Below, piece by piece: positions 17,313 through 25,044 of a stretch of 64,000 bases of DNA. Location: NCBI RefSeq assembly GCF_019837165.1, contig NZ_JAGYHC010000001.1:3100001-3164000 (forward strand), in the 5' to 3' direction. Position numbers and translations under genes: made by a program. Origin of the DNA: Virgibacillus sp. NKC19-3 (lineage in GTDB: Bacteria; Bacillota; Bacilli; Bacillales; Amphibacillaceae). Each line of letters opens with the position of its first letter. The stretch's first letter is position 1. The notes beneath the pieces were generated by a model. The model was not told the origin of the DNA and did no database searches. It worked only from the letters and a program-made list of their open reading frames with translations.

Positions 17313-17459
17313 GTGATAAAACATAATGATAAAGAAGACGTGATCGACGTTATCCATGAAACATTTGATAAAGGAAGAAACGATAAATCCTACAATGGTT
17401 GAGGAGTCGATGGTTCTCCACTAACTGGTGAAGTGGTTTTATATTTCGAATATGATTAA
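17313..17459 (+). pseudogene. Small gene with an in-frame TGA (48 codons)
   Basis: AAAGGATGA stands before a GTG at 17313. The frame reads VIKHNDKEDVIDVIHETFD…KSYNG, meets TGA at 17400, and then stays open and gene-like (GVDGSPLTGEVVLYFEYD) to TAA at 17457. The TGA stands where TGG would read Trp, so this looks like a recent nonsense change or a sequencing error. It is divergent from the HTH gene. Unknown family. Confidence 0.45.
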
Positions 17460-17582
17460 CGATGCAATTTAATACGTTACAGTTTACATTAACTACCACA
17501 TTTTTTTATCAAAAACACCGGTAAAAGAATCAATGGAATAGGTTCTCTTATTACATATTCCGTTTTTCTGCTAAACATGCCA

Positions 17583-17633
17583 AAAAAAAGCTACTGGTCG
17601 AAGAACAATCAAGGTTCATCGGGGCAGTAGCTG
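17583..17633 (-). terminator. Terminator of the nhaC-type gene
   Basis: On the minus strand AGCTACTG and CAGTAGCT pair around a long loop and are followed by eight Ts, 26 bases after the antiporter stop. Confidence 0.75.
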
Positions 17634-17658
17634 ATCCATATAGTTTCAACGTAAAATG

Positions 17659-19188
17659 TTAAAGTCCAAACTTTTCCTCATGACGCTTGCCCAAATAACG
17701 CAGCAAAAAGAATTGAATGACGATACCAGCAATCAGCAGCACGATACTACTTCCGATAACAGAATATAATAAATATAAGGCTCCCGTTATTCCAGCAGGC
17801 ACAAGAGCATATGGAAGCTGTGTATTAACATGCGCAATGTGATCCGATTCGGAAAATATCGATGCCATCACTGTCGTATCCGAAATAGGCGAAACATGAT
17901 CACCAAAAATGGACCCTGCAAAAATGGCTCCAATAACGATGGGGATAAGATCCTCTCCACCCATTGTATAGGCAAGGGGGATTGCAATTGGCGTCAAAAT
18001 GGACATCGTACCCCAAGACGTACCGGTTGCAAAAGAGATGAACATAGCGATAACAAAAACCAGAAACGGAATAAGTGCTGCCGTCATCCATCCTTCTGTC
18101 GCATTTACGACAAATTCCGCAGTACCCAGTTCATCCGTTACCGTCCCAATCGACCAAGCTAGGACAATGATAATGAGTGCCGGTAACATGGTACGAATAC
18201 CGCCTAGTAAGGTGTCTTCGCATTTTTTCAAATCCATACCTTGAATCAGTGCTAGAATAAGTCCTACTGTTGTCATCGCAAATGCACCCCATGTTAACGC
18301 AACGGAAACATCCGTATCCGCAAGCGCATCCATGATAGACTTCCCGGTGGCACCTCCTCCTGAATACCATAATCCCCAAACACTTACAGAAATAAGCGTA
18401 ACTAGCGGAAGGACAAAATTCCAAACACTACCTTGCTTTTGATGTGGCTCGCCCAAATCTTGGTCAACAGAAGATAGTGGCGTCGAACCATCCGGTATCA
18501 ATTTTCCAGTTGTATGCGCACGATGTTCAGCTTTTGCCATTGGACCAAAATCCCTCCCGGCAATAATCATCGGGACGGCCAACAGACATAGAATCGCATA
18601 AAAATTCCAAGGAATCGATTGTAAAAAAGTAAAATAAGGCTCCATCCCAACAATACCGATACCCGCAAAGGCTGCAGCAATCAACGACACCTGAAAACCG
18701 ATCCAATCCGAAACAGGACCAATTGTCGCCATCGGTGCAGCGGTTGAATCAATGACATAGGATAGCTTTTCCCGTGATATATGATGCTTTTTGGCTATAT
18801 CTTTTGTTGCATTCCCAACGATGACAGCGTTTACGTAATCGTTAAAGAAAATGAGAATACCTAAGAAATACGGTAAAAATAGCACACGCCGTTTTGTAGT
18901 TAGTCGTTTTTGCAGAATCCTGATCAAACCTTCAGATCCCCCAGTTTTAAACATAAACGCTGCTCCAGTTCCAAGCAATGCAGTCATAACAAGAAAACGA
19001 GCATTCCATGGATCGACCATCACATCCTTCATCCATGTAAAGGTCAAACCTACTGCTCCAAATGGGTTCCATCCCGCTGCAATGAATCCCCCAACCCAAA
19101 TACTGACGAAAAGAGAAATCAAAACGCGTTTTGTCACAATAGCTAAAACAACTGCAACAAGCGGTGGGACAATCGATAATATCTCCAT
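17659..19188 (-). CDS. Na+/H+ antiporter, NhaC family
   Basis: A 509-aa membrane protein with about 12 helices. Characteristic segments are 'FFNDYVNAVIVGNATKDIAKKHHISREKLSYVIDSTAAP' (about residues 115-155, with conserved Asn, Asp and Ser), 'FATGTSWGTMSI' and 'GSIFGDHVSPISDTTVMAS'. It should exchange cytoplasmic Na+ for H+ (some relatives exchange malate/lactate), supporting pH and salt tolerance. The start has GGGAGG at good spacing. It is a single gene with its own terminator. A specific substrate besides Na+ cannot be decided. Confidence 0.9.
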   Translation of the reverse strand: MEILSIVPPLVAVVLAIVTKRVLISLFVSIWVGGFIAAGWNPFGAVGLTFTWMKDVMVDPWNARFLVMTALLGTGAAFMFKTGGSEGLIRILQKRLTTKRRVLFLPYFLGILIFFNDYVNAVIVGNATKDIAKKHHISREKLSYVIDSTAAPMATIGPVSDWIGFQVSLIAAAFAGIGIVGMEPYFTFLQSIPWNFYAILCLLAVPMIIAGRDFGPMAKAEHRAHTTGKLIPDGSTPLSSVDQDLGEPHQKQGSVWNFVLPLVTLISVSVWGLWYSGGGATGKSIMDALADTDVSVALTWGAFAMTTVGLILALIQGMDLKKCEDTLLGGIRTMLPALIIIVLAWSIGTVTDELGTAEFVVNATEGWMTAALIPFLVFVIAMFISFATGTSWGTMSILTPIAIPLAYTMGGEDLIPIVIGAIFAGSIFGDHVSPISDTTVMASIFSESDHIAHVNTQLPYALVPAGITGALYLLYSVIGSSIVLLIAGIVIQFFLLRYLGKRHEEKFGL

Positions 19189-19400
19189 AAATCATTCAAC
19201 CTCCCTTCCATGTTTTTATTATCATTAAAAACTTGTCTAGTTTACATATCTGCAAAATCGAAGCATCACCTTTTTACAAAACATATAGATGATCGGGTTG
19301 TTACTACATATATGTTTCATTTGGAACTTATATTACTTCCCTTTTGAAGAACAAAAGCGAGAGAATGCATGGGAATAATCTTACGTAAGATAGAATAGTT

Positions 19401-19720
19401 CTATGGTACACCGTTCTGCTAAATTCGTATATCCATGTATCATAGAACGGCTCTATGGTACATCGTTCTGTTAAATTCGTATATCCATGTATCATAGAAC
19501 GGCTCTATGGTACATCGTTTTGCTAAATTGGCATATCCATGTATCATAGAATGGCTCTATGGTACACCGTTCTGTTAAATTCGTATATCCATGTATCATA
19601 GAATGGCTCTATGGTACACCGTTCTGTTAAATTCGTATATCCATGTATCATAGAATGGCTCTATGGTACACCGTTCTGCTAAATTGGTATATCCATGTAT
19701 CATAGAATGGCTCTATGGTC
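19401..19720. repeat. 52-bp tandem hairpin array 1 (six full units plus part)
   Basis: Units start (ctatggtaca) at 19401, 19453, 19505, 19557, 19609 and 19661, with a partial unit at 19713, so the period is exactly 52 bp. Units differ at a few positions (cac/cat, tct/ttt, acgg/atgg, attcg/attgg). Each holds ATGTATCATAGA…TCTATGGTACAT, able to form a 12-bp stem with one T·G wobble around a 5-base loop. There are no variable spacers, so it is not CRISPR. It is related in sequence to the array at 47437. Confidence 0.95.
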
Positions 19721-19997
19721 GTAGAGTCAGTCGGCCTTCCTTTACCAGGCGAAGTGATGCCCGCTTTCACCACAAGGATAACCTTAAGACTAAGCCTCTG
19801 GCGGACAATCAGTCAGTCCTCTTTTCACCCACAGAGCATAAGTGCGACTTTACTTCTGCCTGCGCCCGTGATCCCTCAATCAGTCAGTCTTCTTTTTCAT
19901 AATGGAGTAATGCTCCAGTTTGGGATTGCGTTAAAGTTCGCTCCGCCAAAAAGACCTGTTAGTTACTGGGCGCCGAAAGCCGGACGGTCTTTTAGCT
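19721..19997 (+). repeat. Intergenic repeat family, copy A
   Basis: About 275 bp without a gene. It shares the blocks 'agtcggccttccttt', 'gcataagtgcgact' and 'tctgcctgcgcc' with the reverse complement of 35897-36236, in the same order. The tail has 'ccgccaaaaagacc' and 'gccggacggtctttt'. GC content is above its surroundings. It abuts the end of the 52-bp array. Confidence 0.6.
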
Positions 19998-20027
19998 ACT
20001 AAATTACCCTAAAATTTATTCAATATG

Positions 20028-20061
20028 AAAAAAGCCCTTTTCTCAAGGCAGAAAGGACTTC
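20028..20061 (-). terminator. Terminator of purU
   Basis: On the minus strand AAGTCCTTTCT and AGAAAAGGGCTT pair around gccttg and run into TTTT, about 30 bases after the purU stop. Confidence 0.8.
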
Positions 20062-20090
20062 CTATAACTATAAAATATTCAAATCACCCA

Positions 20091-20990
20091 TTAAAACACA
20101 ATCGTCTTATTCTCATGAACAATAATTCGATCATCCAGATGCCATTTGACCGCTCGCGCAAGCACACTGCGCTCAACGGACTGACCTACTTTTTTCATAT
20201 CTTCCACATCATCACGATGGTCCACACGACTGATATCTTGCTCAATGATTGGCCCTTCATCCAGGTCATTCGTCACATAATGAGAAGTAGCACCAATCAT
20301 TTTCACGCCACGCTCGTAGGCGCGCTCATACGGCTTCGCACCGACAAATGCCGGCAGAAACGAATGATGGATATTGATAATGCGATTATGATAGGCCTCT
20401 ACAAAGGTTGGCGTGAGAATCTGCATATAACGGGCAAGGACAATCACATCAATCCCATAATCCTGCAAAAGCTGTTGCTGCTTTTCCTCAACCTGTTCGC
20501 GTATGTTCTTATTTGCTGGTATGTGATAAAACGGAATATCGAATGACTCTACCAAATCCCTAGCATTTTCATGATTACTGATAACAACAGCGATATTGGC
20601 CATCAGATCCCCACGCTGCCATTCCCATAATAACTCAAGCAGGCAATGCGGTTGACTGGATACAAACACCGCCATGTTCTTCATCTCACGCACGTAGGTA
20701 ATTTTCCAATCCATATTAAACGTTCCGGCGACAGAAAGGAAGTCTTTCTCCAATTGCCATGCTTTTTCTTTTAACCCTTCACATTCAAATTCAATCCGTA
20801 TAAAAAATTCCCCACCGATCGGATCCATCGTATATTGATCGGACTCGATTATATTTGCCCCATGCGCGTAGAGAAACTGAGAAACAGCTGCTACAATTCC
20901 GGGCTGATCCGGACATTTGATCAAAAGGCGCGCCCGGTTTCTATTTTTGTCTTGAAATGTATGGATGTTTTCTTCGATGTAACGATTCAT
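20091..20990 (-). CDS. purU: Formyltetrahydrofolate deformylase
   Basis: A 299-aa cytoplasmic enzyme that hydrolyses 10-formyltetrahydrofolate to formate and tetrahydrofolate, balancing one-carbon pools. The N-terminal ACT domain (about residues 18-100, 'LLIKCPDQPGIVAAVSQFLY') is the usual regulatory part. The formyltransferase domain holds the Asn-His-Asp set in 'INIHHSFLPAF' and 'GATSHYVTNDLDEGPII'. GAGGGAAG precedes the ATG. Single-gene unit with its own terminator. Length is normal for the family. Confidence 0.95.
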   Translation of the reverse strand: MNRYIEENIHTFQDKNRNRARLLIKCPDQPGIVAAVSQFLYAHGANIIESDQYTMDPIGGEFFIRIEFECEGLKEKAWQLEKDFLSVAGTFNMDWKITYVREMKNMAVFVSSQPHCLLELLWEWQRGDLMANIAVVISNHENARDLVESFDIPFYHIPANKNIREQVEEKQQQLLQDYGIDVIVLARYMQILTPTFVEAYHNRIINIHHSFLPAFVGAKPYERAYERGVKMIGATSHYVTNDLDEGPIIEQDISRVDHRDDVEDMKKVGQSVERSVLARAVKWHLDDRIIVHENKTIVF

Positions 20991-21195
20991 ATTTTCTTCC
21001 CTCGCATTTATTTAATATGTTCATACTTTATGGGATTTGTAAAATGGGGTCAAGGAAAAATACTATTTATCGTTCATCATTGACATTCATATACACGGGG
21101 AAATTTGTATACTGCCGGTATTTAGTTGAACCCCTCCTATTAAAATGATAAAATTTAGCTAGTACTGGAAATAAACACATCACAGATACTTACCT

Positions 21196-21618
21196 ATGAA
21201 AGGGTGTACGATTATCGCTGAAAATGATTTGGAACTAAGCATAAATTTAGAGGATATCAAACTTGTAAATCTATCAACAGAACGAAAGAAAGACGGTAGC
21301 AAGATCAACAGGACGAATAATATTGAAATACTGGAATGGAACAAAGAACGCAACCAGATCGTTGTTGAATACACAGAAAATATAACTGGAGCGTTACATT
21401 TAAACTTGGCGATAGAAGCCATTTTTTCCGTAGAAACTGAAAAGGATGTATCCGCAACACAAATGGAGGAGATTGTTAACAAAGGGGAAATTGATCATTT
21501 AGCTTATCCTCTATTAACAGAAGCTACACAAATCACTTCGTTCATAACAGGGAAAGTACAGGGCATACCAACTATCTTCCCTCCTGTATTGGAAGATGAA
21601 ACGGACGATAGTAACTAG
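21196..21618 (+). CDS. SecB-like protein
   Basis: A 140-aa acidic protein. The beta-strand pattern in the first 90 residues and the C-terminal 'YPLLTEATQITSFITGKVQGIPTIFPPV' resemble SecB and its Gram-positive relatives, whose C-terminal helix carries a similar 'P..RE.I......G..P...L.PV' pattern. Bacillus species lack classical SecB, so this is a diverged relative, and a holdase or chaperone role is only inferred. No good ribosome site precedes the ATG at 21196, so translation may be weak or the leader short. It ends in a strong terminator. Confidence 0.5.
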   Translation: MKGCTIIAENDLELSINLEDIKLVNLSTERKKDGSKINRTNNIEILEWNKERNQIVVEYTENITGALHLNLAIEAIFSVETEKDVSATQMEEIVNKGEIDHLAYPLLTEATQITSFITGKVQGIPTIFPPVLEDETDDSN

Positions 21619-21634
21619 TTGACGGTATCAATTT

Positions 21635-21663
21635 AAAAAACGGTTAGAATTAACCGTTTTTTT
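21635..21663 (+). terminator. Intrinsic terminator
   Basis: AAAAAACGGTTA, loop gaat, TAACCGTTTTTTT: a perfect stem with a T-run, directly after the SecB-like gene. Confidence 0.9.
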
Positions 21664-21852
21664 CATAACTTTAAATGACAACTACACCAAACTAGCTAAC
21701 CTGTAAAAGGACTAAACCATTATTGTGTGCTAAGAAAAGAGCACTCAGTGCAGGCTAAGGCTGATTTCCAATTATATGTTATAGTATACTATTAGATGAA
21801 AGTTTGCAGCGGAGTGAATAGAATAACGCGATAACAAAAGGAGATCTTTCCT

Positions 21853-22218
21853 ATGGATAAACACATCGTTTTTTTCGACGCAGCATGTCCGTTATGCCGG
21901 TCTGTCAAAGCCGTATTGCAAAAACTTGATTGGCTCGATAGAATCAACTGGTTTCCAGTTCAAGACGTGAAAGCGGCGACAAGGGAAAGAATAAATCGTT
22001 ATAAAGATATGTATGATGAAATATATATGTATACCAGAGACAAAAAGGTTCTAACAGGGTACGATACCGTACGAAAAATTTTATCCCTGCTCCCTCTCAC
22101 AATCCCGCTAGCCGTTCTGATGTATCTACCGTTTGCTAAAACAATCGGCAGTCCCGCTTATCGCTTTATCTCCAAGCGACGCTACCGCTGGTTTGGACGT
22201 GTACCCTATTCGTGGTGA
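21853..22218 (+). CDS. DCC family (DUF393) thiol-disulfide oxidoreductase-like protein
   Basis: A 121-aa protein with the family motif 'FFDAACPLCRSVK', a thioredoxin-fold CPLC at residues 13-16, and the 'GYDTVRKILSLLP' and 'YRFISKRRYRWFG' segments typical of DUF393. The name DCC comes from the usual D-x-x-C-x-x-C; here it is D-A-A-C-P-L-C. A redox role is supposed but not proven for the family. A strong AAAGGAG precedes the ATG. A single gene closed by a hairpin terminator. Confidence 0.88.
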   Translation: MDKHIVFFDAACPLCRSVKAVLQKLDWLDRINWFPVQDVKAATRERINRYKDMYDEIYMYTRDKKVLTGYDTVRKILSLLPLTIPLAVLMYLPFAKTIGSPAYRFISKRRYRWFGRVPYSW

Positions 22219-22248
22219 TTTTTTCAAATCCTTTACCGGACCTTTACA

Positions 22249-22290
22249 ACACCTATTTTCTTGATCTTTATCCAGAAAATAGGTGTTTTC
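22249..22290 (+). terminator. Intrinsic terminator
   Basis: ACACCTATTTTC and GAAAATAGGTGT form a perfect 12-bp stem, followed by TTTC, just after the DCC gene. Confidence 0.85.
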
Positions 22291-22461
22291 TTCAAGTTAT
22301 CTCCCTTCATTTGGACAATGAAACTCATCGATTTATTTTACACCATCAGTCAGGATATGCACCTGTTTAGACCTAACAAGAGGTAATAGTACTGTCCCCA
22401 TTTCTTTTACAGGTCCCCCATCAAAATAATGTAGTCGAGATCATTAGTTTTCTTTACTAAC

Positions 22462-22540
22462 TTTTTAGCTAATTAATGTAATTCTATTTGAAAACTACCT
22501 AATTTTATATATAATATAAATAAATACATTAGCTAAAAAG
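22462..22540 (+). promoter_or_regulatory. Promoter flanked by an inverted-repeat operator
   Basis: A sigma-A promoter (TTGAAA at 22488-22493, TATAAT at 22510-22515, 16-base spacer) lies between TTTTTAGCTAATTAATGTA (22462-22480) and its near-exact inverse TACATTAGCTAAAAAG (22525-22540). Paired half-sites around the promoter and next to the ribosome site suit autoregulation by the Phd-like domain encoded just downstream. Confidence 0.7.
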
Positions 22541-22552
22541 GAGTGTCAAATA

Positions 22553-23272
22553 GTGAGAGTTCCCTCAACCAAAATACAAAATAATTTTGGGAAATATTTG
22601 AAGTATGTGGAAGCAGGCGAGGATATCATTGTGACGAAAAGTGGAAAAGATGCGGCCCAAATCGCGCTCTGTTATGATAAAGATTATGTCAAAGAAGAGC
22701 AATCAGCATATCGATCTTCAGATGGCAGGGTGACGTATAAGGAATTTTTGGAACTAATGGAGGAATCGGAACAAAGGTATGAATTAATTGATGGAGTCAT
22801 TTATAATCTTGCCTCCCCCTCCTACAAACATCAGCGTGTAGTTGGCGAGCTTTATGGCGCATTTCACAACTGGTTTAAAAGAAAAAAATGTGTACCGCTC
22901 ACATCTCCGTTTGACGTAACTTTCTTTAAAGAGGAGGACAACATCTGTGTCGTCCAACCGGACATTGTGATCATTTGCGACAAAGACAATTTGGATGAAA
23001 AAGACAACTATAAGGGGACACCAACCCTAGTGGTCGAAGTGTTATCCCCCTCTACGAGAAGTAAAGATATGTTGAAAAAACTGGAGTTATATAAACAGTG
23101 TGGTGTCAACGAGTACTGGATTGTAGATCCCATTAATGAGCATATATTGGTTTACACGCTAGAGAACAATGATATTGTAAACAACAAGACCTATTCAAAA
23201 AACGCCCATCAGTCAGTTAGTTCAGAATTATTTGAAGAATTGGAAGCAGACCTGCAAGATGTGTTTACTTGA
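22553..23272 (+). CDS. Phd/YefM antitoxin–Uma2 endonuclease fusion protein
   Basis: A 239-aa protein with two joined domains. Residues 1-45 ('VPSTKIQNNFGKYLKYV.AGEDIIVTKSGKDAAQI') match the Phd/YefM DNA-binding antitoxin fold. Residues 60-235 match Uma2/DUF820, a PD-(D/E)xK nuclease-like family: 'YELIDGVIYNLASPS', the acidic 'VQPDIVII', the catalytic-type 'LVVEVLSPSTRSKD', and 'LYKQCGVNEYWIVDP'. Core acidic residues are intact. GTG start with AAAGGAG. The promoter lies inside an inverted repeat, so self-repression through the N-terminal domain is likely. Uma2 proteins have no settled function. A toxin–antitoxin role in one chain is possible but not shown. Confidence 0.82.
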   Translation: MRVPSTKIQNNFGKYLKYVEAGEDIIVTKSGKDAAQIALCYDKDYVKEEQSAYRSSDGRVTYKEFLELMEESEQRYELIDGVIYNLASPSYKHQRVVGELYGAFHNWFKRKKCVPLTSPFDVTFFKEEDNICVVQPDIVIICDKDNLDEKDNYKGTPTLVVEVLSPSTRSKDMLKKLELYKQCGVNEYWIVDPINEHILVYTLENNDIVNNKTYSKNAHQSVSSELFEELEADLQDVFT

Positions 23273-23302
23273 TCTGTTAAGCGTTGTATTCGCGGTGAGT
23301 TT

Positions 23303-23387
23303 GAGATAAGGTCACTTCCCATTATAAATGAAACACCTTTGTAAACATTGTATCGTGAACTGGGAAGTGACTCGCCCTTCCTTATCT
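23303..23387. repeat. Long imperfect inverted repeat between convergent genes
   Basis: GAGATAAGG-TCACTTCCCA pairs with TGGGAAGTGA…CCTTATCT across a loop of about 40 bases. The right arm overlaps the last codons of the symporter gene. There is no T-run, so it may be a folded 3' end or a weak terminator. Confidence 0.55.
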
Positions 23388-24902
23388 AGCATGTCGCTTC
23401 AAATAATACGTTTTCTTCTTCTGTTTTTCTAAATACTCAACCAGAACACTAATAGATATCATTACAGTATATCCCAACAGAGAACTGTAAAACATTGCTT
23501 CAAATACCTGTTCAATCATACCTGTTCCTGTTAAAAACATAAAACAACTTGGACCCAATACTACAGACGCCAACGCACCTGTACGATTCGCCTTTTTCCA
23601 AAAATAGCTTAGTGTAATGGGAGCCGCTATTCCACTTAAAATGGCTGATGTGCCAATTTGAGCTAACAACGCCAGTGAATCCGGTCTATCAATGGACATG
23701 TATAACGTGAATCCTCCAATGATGATCAGTGAAATCCTGGATACCTTTACTGCTCGTTGATCTAATTTCTTTCTGGGAAGCTTTTTATTTTTATAAAGAA
23801 TTGGAGCCACGAACCCCTTATAAAGGTCGTTACCAATACTTGTTGTCATCCCAAGATATAGGCTATCTGTCGTGGACAAAATAGCTGAAATAATGCCTAC
23901 AACCATCAAGACTACTAGAATAGTAGGGAAAACTTCCATAATATAGGCTGGTACTGCACTATCCGGAGATGACAGATTAGGAACCATGATACGCGCGGCC
24001 ATACCGGCAAATACAGAAAACGTGGATAGGACAAATAACGTAATTCCAGAAGATAGCGTAAATTTACGTAAATCTTCTTTTTTCTTTACTGTCAGCACTT
24101 TATTCATTAGATGAGGAAGCAAAGCAAAACTAAATAACAACCATTGGATGCTCAAAATAGCAAAGGCGCTATGAAATGGTCCATCCTGTGAAGTTAAAGC
24201 CAACATACTTCTGTCGATTGTACCCATTTGCGTTTGCAAGTTAGCTAAAACATTCCATCCCCCTCCGATGGACCAAATCAGCGAAATAAACAACAAAACG
24301 GAAATGACCGACATGATCGTTCCCTGTATTCCATCTGTGATCAGCTGAGCAAAGGCACCTCCCAAACTAACGTAAACGATAGTTATTGTTACCCCTATAA
24401 GTACACCCCAAGTGTATGGAATCCCTATGATTGTTTCAAACATTGTTGCTAAACCAACATTTTGAGCAACAATGTAATAAATGTTGAATAAAATGAGTAA
24501 AGCAACAACTACCTGTAATGCTTTACTTTGATATCGAATCCCCAGCCACTGCGGCAAGGTGAGGCTTCCCTCCTTCTTTTGCCCCTGCTCCCAGAAGGTT
24601 TTGGTAAAAAGAAGCAACCCTATCCAGGAAACACCAAAGCATCCCAGTGAATACCAAAGTACTGGTGCACCATAAGTATAGGCCCATCCAGGAACACCTA
24701 TAAATAGGTTTGCACTTGCATAGCTTGCCCCAAAACTGATTCCAACAATCCAAGGACTTACTTTTCCTTTCGCGATGGCAAAACCTTTCATCGACTTACT
24801 ATGAACGGCACCTCGTTTTCCCAGCCAAGTCGTTAACAGAAAATATCCCAACAACGCTCCCAATATCAGCCATATTAATATATTATTATCACCGCCCAGC
24901 AT
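23382..24902 (-). CDS. Sodium:solute symporter (SSS family), S-box controlled
   Basis: A 506-aa carrier with about 13 hydrophobic segments. The family motifs near helix 2 ('GISFGASYASANLFIGVPGWAYTYG') and the 'DSLYLGMTTSIGNDLYKG' region are clear. It should import an organic solute with Na+. The substrate is not readable. It is third in a unit led by a SAM-I riboswitch, after an FMN-dependent monooxygenase and a 32-aa membrane peptide whose stop overlaps this ATG (TGATG). That setting points to a sulfur-containing solute. The frame extends one codon to a TTG at 24905, but ATG 24902 fits the GGGAG ribosome site. Confidence 0.88.
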   Translation of the reverse strand: MLGGDNNILIWLILGALLGYFLLTTWLGKRGAVHSKSMKGFAIAKGKVSPWIVGISFGASYASANLFIGVPGWAYTYGAPVLWYSLGCFGVSWIGLLLFTKTFWEQGQKKEGSLTLPQWLGIRYQSKALQVVVALLILFNIYYIVAQNVGLATMFETIIGIPYTWGVLIGVTITIVYVSLGGAFAQLITDGIQGTIMSVISVLLFISLIWSIGGGWNVLANLQTQMGTIDRSMLALTSQDGPFHSAFAILSIQWLLFSFALLPHLMNKVLTVKKKEDLRKFTLSSGITLFVLSTFSVFAGMAARIMVPNLSSPDSAVPAYIMEVFPTILVVLMVVGIISAILSTTDSLYLGMTTSIGNDLYKGFVAPILYKNKKLPRKKLDQRAVKVSRISLIIIGGFTLYMSIDRPDSLALLAQIGTSAILSGIAAPITLSYFWKKANRTGALASVVLGPSCFMFLTGTGMIEQVFEAMFYSSLLGYTVMISISVLVEYLEKQKKKTYYLKRHAR

Positions 24903-25000
24903 CAACTTCTCCCACCTTTTTGTTTCGGGTAAATTTTATTCCATATTGAAAGTCCCACGATCCAACATATTACGACGGCAATCCAATAAATTGTAAACAT
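24902..25000 (-). CDS. Symporter small accessory protein (32 aa)
   Basis: A 32-codon gene with GGAGG seven bases before its ATG. One membrane helix (FTIYWIAVVICWIVGLSIW) is followed by a basic tail (NKIYPKQKGGRS). Its TGA overlaps the ATG of the symporter, so the two are translationally coupled. Short one-helix peptides of this kind are found beside SSS carriers and are named 'symporter small accessory protein' in current annotation. Its role is presumably stability or activity of the carrier. Confidence 0.8.
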   Translation of the reverse strand: MFTIYWIAVVICWIVGLSIWNKIYPKQKGGRS

Positions 25001-25044
25001 CATATCCTCCATTTTCCTTAATTAGTTGAATCTTACTTGGTCCA

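Noticed and set aside
17830-18424. Several ORFs opposite or out of frame to the NhaC-type gene
   Set aside because: Cysteine-, histidine- or arginine-rich translations without ribosome sites; shadows of the real gene on other frames.
19401-19720. Possible CRISPR array
   Set aside because: Whole 52-bp units are repeated with scattered substitutions; there are no unique spacers between constant repeats and no cas genes nearby.
19663-20002. Two ORFs across the end of the hairpin array and the adjoining repeat
   Set aside because: They span repeat DNA, lack ribosome sites, and their frames are not kept in the related copy at 35897.
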